Below are positions 46,512 to 56,757 of a stretch of DNA of 64,000 bases, piece after piece (positions within the stretch are counted from its first letter, which is position 1; each line of letters begins with the position of its first letter). Below the pieces are notes generated by a model. It made no database searches. It saw only the letters and a program-made list of their open reading frames with translations, and was not told where the DNA came from. The position numbers and the translations under genes were made by a program. The stretch comes from Zhengitettix transpicula (Eukaryota; Arthropoda; Insecta; Orthoptera; Tetrigidae), in assembly GCA_037074705.1 (NCBI GenBank), contig CM073590.1:133071600-133135599 (forward strand). Reading direction: 5' to 3'.

Positions 46512-47844
46512 TCCTACCACAACTTCATCTCCAACGACACACAGTGACCAAGACATACCCGCTTCACCAGTTCTACAATCCTCCATTCACAAACGTCGTA
46601 AAATGTTTCCTCCAGCCACTAATATTAACAATAGTGAAAAAAGTGCACATACAACATCCCAAGCTCCATTTCCTCCCCAAACAAGTATCTCTGCACATAA
46701 GGGTGGAAAAATTAACGGTTTAGCAAATCATTCTACCACCATAAGCAACAACAGTGACTATAGTGAATCCCTTTCCCCATTTTCCTCACCTAATAGATTC
46801 GTTCTACTACAGGACATGGAAACAGAAGATCAAGAACCTCCCATTCCAACTCACCAAATTTCAAAAGTTAAACCTCCTCCTATATTCATCACCAACACAA
46901 ACGATATAAACCTACTCATAAAAAACTTAAAATCAATATGCTCCTCCCCATTCTCCTACCATGCAGAGGAAAAAAAATTAAACTTAATCTGCAAACACCT
47001 GAAGATTTTAGATCTACCTCTAAATACCTAATCGAAAAAAAAAGCTACGTTTTATACCTATCAAATAAAAAGTGAAAAAAACTTTAGAGTAGTAGTAAGA
47101 GGACTTCACCACACATCAGATAGAAATAGTATTAAAGATGAACTCATTGCCCTAGGTTACAGTCCAGTGTCAATAACCCCAGTAATCCATCCAGTTACTA
47201 AAGCCAATCTTCCTCTATTTTTTGTAGACCTTTCCCCTAACCCAATCAACCCAACTATATATAACGTAAAATCTCTATACTTCTCAAAAATCCAGGTCGA
47301 ACCCCCCAAACCTAAAAGATATATGGTTAAGTGTCATAACTGTCAAGACTTCGGTCATACTCGCAATTATTGCAATCATCCCCCCAAATGCATCCGATGC
47401 CAAGAAACCCATTCTTCTAACACATGCCCTCTTCCCAAATCGACCCCACCCTCTTGTCCCAACTGCCAAGGTCCACATCCAGCCAATTACAGAGGTTGTT
47501 CATATTACAAAAACTTACAAACTAATCTGAACCAGAAATTCCGCACAAACATTCCACCCCTTAACCTCACAAATAAAAACATCAGCAAAGACAATCCTAC
47601 TCCAACTCCTTCCGGCTCTCCCCCCTCTCACACCCCTCCCCAACAACTGTACTCTGACGTACTAAGAAATAGATACCCCACTTCCTCCTCACCAAACCAA
47701 GAAAACACTGCTTGCCATCCACCTAGCAACGAATTCAATATCCTCAACACCATTTGCACAAAAATCGACAGCCTAATCTCAGCCATCACTCCGCTTCTAA
47801 ATATCCTGGCTACTGTCCTCCCCAAACTTCTCAACTCCAAATAA
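46512..47844 (+). pseudogene. Jockey ORF1 (nucleic-acid-binding protein), frameshifted
   Basis: ORF1 proteins of jockey elements bind element RNA and form gag-like particles. The N-terminal part (46512 to about 46980) is Ser/Thr/Pro-rich and disordered. A frameshift near 46985 and a compensating one near 47072 interrupt the following domain (F-R-V-V-V-R-G-L-H-H). The C-terminal 225 codons (47167-47844) are intact and hold three zinc knuckles: C-x2-C-x4-H-x4-C at residues 56-69 of that frame, C-x2-C-x3-H-x4-C at 75-87 and C-x2-C-x3-H-x6-C at 97-111. A Pro/Ser-rich tail follows. The stop codon overlaps the ORF2 start. Confidence 0.85.
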
Positions 47845-47846
47845 TG
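47842..47846 (+). promoter_or_regulatory. TAATG stop-start overlap between ORF1 and ORF2
   Basis: The ORF1 stop TAA (47842-47844) shares its last A with the ORF2 ATG (47844-47846). The same UAAUG arrangement in the silkworm element SART1 allows coupled termination and re-initiation. It decides the ORF2 start: upstream codons in this frame overlap ORF1 and are not needed. Confidence 0.7.
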
Positions 47847-49805
47847 CCCTCTCCGAACACTGCCTCTCATTCTCCCCCACTAAATATTTGTACCTGGAAC
47901 GCCTATAGCCTAAACAATAAATTCCACGAACTGTCTTATTTCGTTATACAGTATAATATTGACATTCTCTTAATCTCCGAAACAAAAATGACTCCTTCAC
48001 TCAATTTCTTCCTTCCTAATTATATTACCTACAGATCTGACCATCCCTCTAATACTCGAAAAGGAGGATCTGCTATCCTAATCAAAAAGACTATTCCTCA
48101 TTATCCCATCCCAACTAACTCTTCCATCGAACAACAACTAAGTGCAATAACTGTCCAACTTCCAAACAACAAAAAAATTACCCTAGTTGCCTACTATTCC
48201 TCTCCTAATTATAAAATAGATTACAACCAATATAGCCACTGTTTCAGTCCTCTTCCCTCTCCTTTCATAATTGGAGGCGACTTCAATTCCAAACATGTGA
48301 TGTTTGGTTCTAGAATTTCCTCACCAAGAGGTATTATCCTTAATAACTACATCACTAGCAAACAATTAACTCCCTTCTTTACTAATGAACCCACCTATTA
48401 TCCGACTAATAACGCCTCCCCAGATGTACTAAACTTCTTCATCTGTAAGAAGTCTAGACATCTCCTCTCGAATATTTACGTCTTAAACGAGCTATCCTCT
48501 GATCACCTTCCTGTCATAGCATCCTTATCCATAGAATATAATTCACTATTCTTTCCCCATACTATAAACAATAGAATTAATTGGAACCTTTATAAAGACT
48601 TAATCCACAACAGACTTCAAATCCCTAATTTACTAAAATGCGAAACAGAAATCAACGCTGATGTTTCTATTTTAACCTCCATAATTAGATCGGCTATAAA
48701 GGAATCATCCTTAACCCTTCCCCCAAAGCCACCCTATTCCCAAGCCAATAATATTGAACTGAATTCCCTCCTTTCCTTCAAAAAATTCATCCGAAATAGA
48801 TGGATAGAAACAAAATACCCCTGTTATAAAACAACCCTCAACCTAATTTCCAAAAAAATAAAAAATAAACTCAAAGATATCAATAATCATTTATATATCC
48901 AAAAAATGTCCCAACTCAACACCTCAGACTGCTCCCTCTGGAAAAAAGCCAAATACATTCTCAAAGAAAAATCCTGTATTCCGCCATTACTTCACAACTC
49001 CATTTGGTTTTCCTCGCCGCAGCAGAAAGCCAACCTTTTTGGTAAACTTCTTTCTACTCAGTTTAAACCTTTTCCGTCTTCCAATCCTACACTTGACAGT
49101 CTTATTCACAACTCACTGTCAACCGCCAAAAAAGAGCTAAATCCTCCACCCCTATTCACCTTGAATGAAGTAGTGAAAACAATTTCGAAGTTAAAAAACA
49201 AAACAGCTCCCGGAAACGACCTAATCAACTCAAACCACCTCAAACATCTTCCCAAAAAAGCCCTTGTCCTACTAACAAACAAATATAACGCAATACTAAT
49301 AACCTCAAAAATTCCCAATAACTGGAAATTAGCTACAATAATAATGATTAATAAACCCGACAAGCTAAAATCCAATCCCACCAACTATAGACCAATCAGC
49401 CTTCTCCCTATTCTTTCTAAAGTCTTCGAAAAACTCCTCCTGCCCAGACTTAAAAACCGACTTTCCCACCTTATACCCAACCAACAATTTGGCTTTCGGA
49501 ACAATCACTCCTGTCCCCAACTGATCAACACCCTGACAGAAACGATCATCAACTCCTTTGAAGAAAAAAAGATTTGTATAGCGACTTTCCTAGATTCCGA
49601 AAAAGCCTTCGATAAAGTTCACTACCTTTCACTCCTGTTTAAAATCAAACCCCACCTCTCCCATCACTACTTAAACCTTATCTCCAATTACGTCACCAAT
49701 CGATCCTACAGAGTTAAAATAGACAATTATTTCTCTACGACCTATCAGTCACTATCAACAACTCCACCATCCCTACTAAATCTTCCCATAAATACCTCGG
49801 CTTAA
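47844..49805 (+). pseudogene. Jockey ORF2 (endonuclease-reverse transcriptase), RT core deleted
   Basis: 653 codons from the ATG, no internal stop. Residues 14-230 are an apurinic-type endonuclease with N-x-x-x-W-N at 14-19, S-E-T at 45-47, G-G-D-F-N at 144-148 and S-D-H at 219-221, all catalytic motifs present. Residues 440-635 start the reverse transcriptase: A-P-G-N-D-L, W-K-x-A, N-Y-R-P-I-S-L-L-P, Q-F-G-F-R and L-D-x-x-x-A-F-D at 583-590 (first catalytic Asp). The frame then jumps, after about residue 636, to sequence belonging to the later K-Y-L-G region, out of frame. The segment with the [FY]-A-D-D catalytic pair is missing. Endonuclease may be intact; reverse transcription is not possible. 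Confidence 0.9.
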
Positions 49806-50265
49806 CTCCAAACTAACATGGTCCCTTCACACTTCCCATCTTAAAAAAATAATTCTCCACAGATTCAACAAGCTAAAACCATTACTGAACCCGAAATCTC
49901 CTTTATCCGTCACAACAAAAAAACTCCTTTACACATCCCTCATATATCCCCTCTGGTTTTATGCCTGCCATATATGGGGTTCGGCCGCTACCACCCACAT
50001 AAATAAAATTCAAATATCGCAAAATAAAATTCTCCGCTTTATAACTAACTGTCCCTGGTACGTTACTAACTCTAGAATCCACAATGACCTTAATATTCCC
50101 TCAACCCAAAAAACTATAATTCAAACCGCCCTAATCCAACGTCATAGAAATCTCCACCACTTCAATCCCATTATCTCAAATACAGAATCCCATCCTCCTC
50201 CACCTAAACCTCTCAGAAGGCTAAAAAGAAAAAGACAAATTGACCTGGCAACCAGAGCAAATTAA
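49757..50265 (+). pseudogene. Jockey ORF2 C-terminal part, out of frame
   Basis: After the deletion junction, K-Y-L-G-L appears in a second frame. A one-base shift near 49808 then leads into a third frame with K-L-T-W-S, L-L-Y-T-S-L-I-Y-P-L-W-F-Y-A, I-W-G, K-I-Q-I-S-Q-N-K-I-L-R and P-W-Y-V-T-N, ending with a stop at 50263-50265. These are the standard motifs of the jockey ORF2 tail. About 155 codons in this last frame are otherwise open. Confidence 0.85.
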
Positions 50266-50519
50266 CACACGCATGTATGTGTGTGTGTGTATAATATGTA
50301 TATGTGTATGTATGTGTATGTGTATATATGTATGAGTATGTGTGTTTGTATATATATAATTATAGATAAATAAATAATTTATAACTTCCTCAACTGCTCA
50401 CTCAAGAAGCAAGGACATTTCTTCAAGATAATTGTAACATGTTAATGTCTTCAAAATTATATCTCAATTGTAAAATCTTAGGATTAAAAATTTTTCTGTA
50501 TATTAAATAAAAAAAAAAA
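50266..50519 (+). repeat. Jockey 3' UTR with GT/AT microsatellite and poly(A)
   Basis: A (GT)n/(TATG)n-rich run at 50270-50345, AATAAA at 50505-50510 and a run of A to 50519. A CATACATACATACAC microsatellite follows outside. Confidence 0.75.
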
Positions 50520-50560
50520 CATACATACATACACACTTACACTCATTTGTATTTATAAGA

Positions 50561-51610
50561 CTAGCTCAGTGGCCGGCGTTGCCCGAGATGTCATTTATCC
50601 TTAACCCCCCGATTTGTTTCGTTATTTTTATGTAACGCAACTCGACCCCCCCCCCCCATCCCTTAATGTGTTATCGGTCAGGCTGCATTGATTGAAAATT
50701 CAAGAAATTAAATTAATAATGTAATACTTAATTTAGTAATTTTCGAAATTAAATAATTAATTTTTATTTAAATTAAAAACTATTTGTTTAATTTTATTTA
50801 TTTTTCTGCAATTCAATTTTTTTAAGCGTAATGATGTTGGCAATCCGATATTCACCTTCTTTGTATTCCGTAATTATTTTTTATAAATCAATAATTACTG
50901 TACTTACAATAATTACAAATGTAAAACTATAGTCAATCATTTTTTTATTCGTTCCATAAGTTTTCATATAAAGTCCCATAAACACAATTAAATGGACTCT
51001 CTATAATATGAAGAAGAAACAGTAGCTGGTGTCTAATGCAGTTCCCAATATCCACGTGCATTTCTTGTTCTCATCTTAAATAAAATAACGCACAGACGGA
51101 AATAATTTTAATAAGAAAGACAGCTTTCCCCGTGTAAATTATTAACTAATTTTTCACGGTTACGCACCAGGCACTGGATGTTGACGATCCCCACGGCTGT
51201 CTTCAGCCTGTGTGGCGCTGCGTGACTTGGGCGACAAAATCGGTTGTTAATGGCCGATAAGGATGTTCATTGTTAAAAACAGAAGTGAAACTAAAATATA
51301 TGACTAATATTTCAGTATAAAGAGCTGACAATTTGCAGAGAAACAAAATAAATTATTCCATTTAAAATAAATTAAGAATATTTATACAGATCAAAACATC
51401 AGGTTTTTAACAATTTATATATATATATATATATATGTCTCGTTCGACAGCTTAATTATTTTAAATATAAAAATGTTAATCGTAAAAGGGTTATTGTTGC
51501 CTAAACCCCGTAACTTCTATTACAATTTTGCTTCTCAGCTAAACTGGTTCCCCTCTTGATTTATTTATATATTAATTTGGTTTTAAAATGAAAAAAATAC
51601 GTCTGATTGA
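50561..51610 (-). mobile_element. Helitron-like element, right copy of a pair
   Basis: On the minus strand it begins TCAATCAGACGTATT (51610) and ends CACTGAGCTAG (50561) followed by T. It is shorter than the left copy mainly because the section equivalent to 45610-46143 is missing, leaving only the outer part of the palindromic module (51150-51230). Its last 150 bp (TTACATAAAAATAACG, GATAAATGACATCTCGGGCA) match the 3' end of the 27-kb element, so both belong to one 3' family. A run of C lies at 50646-50656. Confidence 0.6.
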
Positions 51611-52125
51611 CGTAATATTGAATAAGAAAGATAGTCAATTAAAGGGTAATATAAATACCACACAACAAAGTTTCTGGGATCCTTGTTCCTTTCGTCAGGT
51701 GCTAAGAAGAGCCTAGAGCTACACAACTGCACGCGTCGGTTGACAAATCTCAAAAGCGACGAAAACGCCACGGCAAAGGAACAGAAGACAGTTCAACGTA
51801 ACAATAAGGAGTTTCATAGTATCTCTTTGTACATTAATTACTGTGTGATCTTTGATTTAATGTGAATAATCTCTGACATGAGCCTGTAATTTTTGTTTTA
51901 TTTAAGAACAGTTTCTTTCTCGTCATCCATACAACAAAATTATTAAATAATTCCCTTTTATTTGCTTTTCATTTGGGTATTTTATTTCTGCCTGTCGTCA
52001 CTAATTCATATCAGTATTGCAGTCCTATAATTCTATATTATTAATTAATATATTATATTATATATAATTAATTTTATATTACCCATTTTTTTTCTGTATT
52101 GACTATCTTTCTTATTCATTAATTT
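51611..52125. mobile_element. MITE-like foldback element, copy 2
   Basis: ATTGAATAAGAAAGATAGTC at the left is mirrored by GACTATCTTTCTTATTCATT at the right (about 52103-52122), and GGGTAATATAAA follows in both arms. The left part continues ACCACACAAC, TTTCTGGGATCCTTG and GGTGCTAAGAAGAG as in the other copies. The interior is longer and AT-rich. It sits directly beside the right Helitron-like copy. Confidence 0.55.
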
Positions 52126-52321
52126 GGTTTTATTAAGTCTCTGCTTTTATGAAAATCTGTATCATCTTCCGTATTTCAACTTATCTGTTTAATAAGTTTT
52201 ATCCTGATGAGATTTTGATCTTTTCCTCTTGCGGGCCACATAGTTTTGAATATCTTACTATTCATCATTTTAAAATATTTATATACCTCTTTCTGCATTG
52301 GAAAATAATATCGGTTATATT

Positions 52322-52508
52322 TATCCGACTGAAATATCGACTGTTTTAACATGTTTAAATCTTTCTTCCCTCGTCCACCACTGCTTCTGGGGGTGGTAGA
52401 CGCGTCCCACCCCGACAGTGTTTGTTTCCTGGTCGCAAAGAACACGTGTACGAAATTTAGTGAAATATATACATACATACAAACAAACACTCTGCTTTAT
52501 TTATTAGA
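52322..52508 (-). mobile_element. Truncated Helitron-like element (5' end)
   Basis: On the minus strand: A, then TCTAATAAATAAAGCAGAGTG, GT-rich run, TTTCGTACACGTGTTCTTTG, CCCCGACAGTGTTTG complement region, AACATGTTAAAACAGTCGAT and GTCGGATAAATAT, after which similarity to the 27-kb element stops. Only the 5' end and part of one type A unit remain. Confidence 0.65.
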
Positions 52509-53344
52509 TTATATTATTATAATATTATAATAATAATGTAGATGAAGGCTGATTCACTTACGGACCTTAAAATAATTTGTCGAATATGTATTTCTATATT
52601 AGAACATTTTCTGAATCGAAAAGTATGTTTTGTTGGCTGTCTGTACATCTAATTCTCCATGAGCTCGCAATTTCAATCCTATGTTTCTAAACTGCTGTAC
52701 TACAGCCATAACTTTATCGATTATAGTTTTAAAGTTCCAACAGAATTAAAGTTTCATTGGAGGCCAACAGTACTATAGTAATAAATGTTCATAATTCAAT
52801 TTCAATTGTCTTGATAGCCGATCCTCTGAATTAGAGCCAATTTAGTGCATTTATTTCTATAGTAATTCTCAGTTATGATTCTTAAGCCTTTTTTCTCTGC
52901 TCCAAATTTTGGATTTGTTTTTCCACTTTCTATTGAAGGAAAATGAATTCCCGATATCATATTTTGCATATGTTTCAGTATATTGTAATTCTCCACCTCA
53001 ATTTATAAAACCAAAGAACTAAGTTTCCTTAATGTTACAATAGTACCTCAAATACTTACGAAAAAAAAATTAAGTATATAATCTGAATGCGGTCGGTTAC
53101 TGTGAGTAAACTTGAAAGTGCCTGGCAAAGGCGCGTGGAGTAAAGAGGTTGGAACAGGTTCCGTCTCTCATAACATACCAGCAAAGGCCGCACGCACTTC
53201 ACAACCTGTATGTCCCTGGAACAGAAAGGTATTCTTAAAATACTGAGATCTTAAAGCTACAAGTCTGGTCTCGGAAAAGCACTGCAAGTAAATACTGTTC
53301 CTGGCGTTGCTTAAGTCAACACTTGAATATTACGAACCTTTAAC
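52509..53344. other. Unassigned AT-rich DNA
   Basis: No element ends or coding motifs recognised. Confidence 0.4.
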
Positions 53345-53578
53345 TTTGAAGCTAGGAGACAACTAACATGTTTCTCAAAATAAAGTTTATTTTTAAAAAC
53401 TCCATTTGTTCACAATCTTCCCAAGGGGCAATAAGTAATATTTATGTTTACAGATATAAAATAATAATAATGTGGAGAAAAGCTCCATTAAGCCCTATCC
53501 ATATAATATATATGCTTATCAGGGACAATATTAGTTAAGATGGAATTCATATACAACATATATCTATACAATTTTTAG

Positions 53579-54345
53579 TTAAAACGTGATGGTAAGTTTG
53601 ATGGCTTGAGTTTCTTGAGTCTCCTAGGTTATTCTTCTTCTTCTGACATTAGTTTATGGACAAGTTTGTTTGGATGGGCACTAGTCTGTCTTTGTACCTT
53701 TCGGCGTGGTTTGGAATTTCGCTTTTCTCTGTTTCAATGCACAGATCATATAGCAGGACTCTATTATGTACATACCAGGCTGCATTAGTGATAGCAGAGT
53801 CTTAGTTTGAAACCGCTCTGTAATGTCAATATTGGATTTACATGTGGTTTCCCATACTGTCATACTGTAGGTCCATATGGGTTTTAAGGCAACTTTGTAC
53901 ACTAGAATTTTATTATTCAGGTTTAACTTCGAGTTTCTTCCTATTAGTCCGTATAGTTTAATGCCCAGTTGTTTTTCTCTTGTTAAATATATGTTTTTTC
54001 CATGTAAGTCTACGGTCTAAATGAAGTCCAAGGTATTTGACGGTTTCGGTGTGATTAATTTGTCGAGTTTTGAGAGTTACTTCTGGACAGTTAATCCTTT
54101 TCTTCGTGAATGTTATATGTTGCGATTTTGCTTCATTTACTTGTATTCGCCAGAGTTTAAGCCATTGTTTTATTTTGTTTAGGTGTACATGTAAATATCT
54201 GGACGCTTCTTCAGGTCGAATATGTGATACTAGCACTGCTATGTCATCAGCAAAAGTAGCCGTTGTAGTTTACCTTGATGTCGGAATATCAGCTGTGTAC
54301 CATAAAGTACGGCACCCAAAAAACTGTCTTGTGGAACACCAGAGT
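53579..54345 (-). pseudogene. Jockey ORF2 fragment: FADD box to C-terminus
   Basis: Minus-strand order: Y-S-G-V-P-Q then a damaged G-A-V-L-Y (frameshift), a stop near 54270, A-T-F-A-D-D-I-A-V-L at about 54258-54229 (RT catalytic Asp pair retained), L-N-K-I-K-Q-W, R-I-Q-V-N-E-A-K-S, V-K-Y-L-G-L-H-L-D-R-R-L-T-W, frameshifts, then Y-K-V-A-L-K-P-I-W-T-Y and R-F-Q-T-K-T-L, with the end at 53579. Several frameshifts and stops; inactive. Confidence 0.85.
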
Positions 54346-54349
54346 ATAT

Positions 54350-56198
54350 TGTAAAGAATTATTTTTGTGGGCTGGGTTTTTATGTTAAATCAAAAAATAT
54401 TATTGACCATTAAAGAATTTGTAATAAGTTAATTTCAGTTAAGCATGAAAAACTGTATCATTCTCAAGACCTTGATGTAGGAAATATCAATTTACAATTT
54501 TAATAATAAGTTACAGAAATGCGTTGTGTTGCCAATATTATTCAAGCTTTTACTGTTTCCACTTATTTTTAAGATATTTCAGCAGTCAGAAAATTAATCA
54601 TATATAATTAGTCACAATGGATGGAATAAAAACAGTTAAAAGAATGCCATAATATTCAAACGACGACAAAACGCTATGACTGCGTCCCGCTTCCTTTTCA
54701 AGTGCCTTTTTAATTATTTTCCAAGCAATCACTTCCGTAGTACCGTAGTACAATGTGTGAATTTGTGCTCAAATTCGTTTGTTTGGTTGAAAGAACGTCA
54801 TTACGTTTATGACTAACCCAATTTTCTGTTTTATATATGTTGACACAAAACACAATGCAAAATATTAAAATGAAAAAGTCTGATTGAAAATAATGAATAA
54901 GAAAGATAGGCAATTCAGACAAAAAAGTGATTAAATAAATACCACACAACGTTTCTGGGATCCTTGTCCCTTTCCTCAAGCCCGAAGATCGACACAGCTG
55001 CACTTGTCAGTTGACAAAACTCAAAGTTCTGTCGCTTTAGCCTTTTCTTCGCACCTGAGTAAAGGGACAAGGATCCCAGAAACGTTGTGTGGTATTCATA
55101 TTATCACTTTTTGTCTGAATTGGCTATCTTTCTTATTAATGAATGCAAAATATTCGAAACATTTATTTATTTATATTAATAACACGGAAGTAAATTTCCA
55201 ATATTTTAATTATATAACAATTATTACACATTTTAGTAACGCTAAAAGTTTTGAAAATAAACGCAATATCATTTGTAAAGAATTATTTTTGTGGGCTGGG
55301 TTTTTACGTTAAATCAAAAATATTATTGACCATTAAAGAAATTTTTATATAAGTTTATTACAGCTAAGCATGAAAAACTCTTATCTAAGGCACCTGTGGT
55401 TTTTGCATAGAAGAGATCTGCTGCCCGTACCAAATACGTACTGCTATTCTGTGTTGTGTTGCCTCCTGCAGCTCTCGTACCGACGTCTCCGTATCTCACA
55501 GCCGGCAGAACGGGTTAAGTGCAGTGATGACTTTAGTCAGGACCATTGCAAGGCGTCGACTCAGGGGTTGACAACTGCCTAAGGCGTTGGCCTCCGGGAT
55601 TGATTGCTGGCAAGCCGTCGTACTAAATTGTGTGGCTTGGATGAACTCTTCACTAACAAATTGTGGCCCCTTTCTCACGACGATTCTGCCTCGGATAATA
55701 TCAGAGACAACAACTTGGAAAAGTTTACAGCAGAACTCATCAGATTTGTAGATCGATGACACTTAAAACATATACACGTAACGCAATACGGAGCCTCTGA
55801 TAATCACATCCACCAGCTGCGGTGAGCGCAGAACAACTGTCCAGTTTCAGAAGCTTATCTTATTATAGCCTCCAATTCTTTTACTTTTTTTTCATTATTA
55901 GAAAACTTGGTCGAAATGTCAGTTTCACTGATTCTTCCATTGTTAGAAGAGTTATAACACGCAGCTGCAGTTCCGTAGTCAACAATTCTGTCATGTTGAG
56001 GCCAACAATCGAGACCGGACACGAAAATTACTTGGATGGAAATATTTATCTCCTCCACCCCCACGCACACCTCGTCCAACATTTCACAGAAAACAACTCC
56101 CGGCATCCGTCCGCCAATGCACGATTTCGAATTCTCCAAACTACAGCAAACAACACTTCCGAGACAAAGCAAAACTAAATCAAAATACACGCGTTACA
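54350..56198. mobile_element. 1849-bp TG...CA insertion in the jockey RT
   Basis: Starts TGTAAAGAATT, ends CACGCGTTACA, flanked by ATAT on both sides (54346-54349 and 56199-56202). Removing it and one ATAT restores continuity of the jockey reading frame between the P-I and Y-S-G-V-P-Q motifs. TG/CA ends and a 4-bp ATAT duplication are typical of solo LTRs or deleted elements of the 297/17.6-type gypsy group. The first 120 bp recur at 55274-55395, so it may be a partial LTR plus a full LTR. It holds a nested MITE-like hairpin. No pol-like frame found; the frames at 55822-56190 on both strands are unassigned. Confidence 0.75.
54893..55141. mobile_element. MITE-like foldback element, copy 3
   Basis: Arms of about 90 bp: left 54893-54985, right 55052-55141, with a 66-bp centre. 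Shared in both arms: AATAAGAAAGATAG, CAATTCAGACAAAAA, ACCACACAACGTTTCTGGGA and TCCTTGTCCCTTT. Best preserved of the three copies; nested inside the 1849-bp insertion. No transposase. Confidence 0.85.
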
Positions 56199-56202
56199 AT
56201 AT

Positions 56203-56757
56203 CGGATGAAGATCAGTAGTTGCATCTTTATACTTAACGAAGAATTTTCTTTCCGTCAAGTAGGATTTGAGGATTTAGTATGTTTGAGGAGGAAGAGCGT
56301 TTTTTAATTTGTAGAATAGCCCTTGATACTAGACCTTGCGAGGAATTTATAAATACAGCAGAGCAGTATTTGTTGCCTTCGAGATCATTAAATATCTTGC
56401 TAACTACCCGGTGAATTTGTTCAATTGTCCAATGTTGGTTTCGGAAGCCAAATTGGAGTTTTCGTTTCATTACTTACGTAGACAGCATCGGATTAATTCT
56501 TGACAATAATAGTTTTACTAGGATTTTAGATAGTGTAGGGAGGAGACTTATAGACCCATAGGATGTGGCTTCTCCTGGGGGTTTACCTGGTTTTGGGACC
56601 ATTACTATTTGGGCTATTTTCAATATGCTAGGATAGTATTGTATTCTTAGAATGGCGTTATAGATTTTTGTAAGACAGCGGATTGTCTTATTAGACAGTT
56701 GTTTTACTAATTCACCAGTTATTATGTCATATCCTGGGGCTTGTAGGTATCTATTTT
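56203..56757 (-). pseudogene. Jockey ORF2 fragment: N-terminal half of RT
   Basis: Minus-strand order: S-P-G-Y-D-I-I-T-G, Y-N-A-I-L-R, A-Q-I-V-M-V-P-K-P-G-K, S-Y-G-S-I-S-L-L-P-T-L-S-K, one stop, Q-F-G-F-R-N-Q-H, V-H-R-V-V, Y-C-S-A-V-F, then a decayed first catalytic motif (S-S-Q-G-L instead of A-F-D) and F-V-K-Y near 56220. Mostly one frame with few breaks until the insertion site. Confidence 0.85.

Larger units (their letters stand above)
46512..50519 (+). mobile_element. Jockey-type non-LTR retrotransposon, catalytically dead
   Basis: ORF1 with three zinc knuckles, ORF2 with endonuclease and reverse transcriptase, a 3' untranslated region and a poly(A) run (50509-50519), all in order. The 5' end abuts a Helitron-like copy and no untranslated leader is evident, so the 5' end is probably cut. 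The sense strand is markedly poor in G. It lies between two same-orientation Helitron-like copies. No target duplication is found around it. ORF1 has two frameshifts and ORF2 lacks the central RT segment. Confidence 0.9.
53345..56757 (-). mobile_element. Second jockey element, split by an insertion
   Basis: The RT N-terminal half (56757 down to 56203) and RT C-terminal half plus 3' UTR (54345 down to about 53345) are consecutive parts of one ORF2 on the minus strand, separated by 54350-56198. It is 5'-truncated, with no endonuclease or ORF1 visible. The 3' UTR includes GGGCTTAATGGAGCTTTTCT and an AT-rich end. The precise 3' terminus is unclear. Confidence 0.8.

Noticed and set aside
46512..50519. 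Target-site duplication for the jockey element
   Set aside because: The sequence before 46512 belongs to the Helitron-like copy and does not match the bases after the poly(A) run.
55822..56190. 111-118-residue frames on opposite strands inside the 1849-bp insertion
   Set aside because: Mutually overlapping, no retroviral-type or other motif, and they run up to the insertion border without a conserved end.
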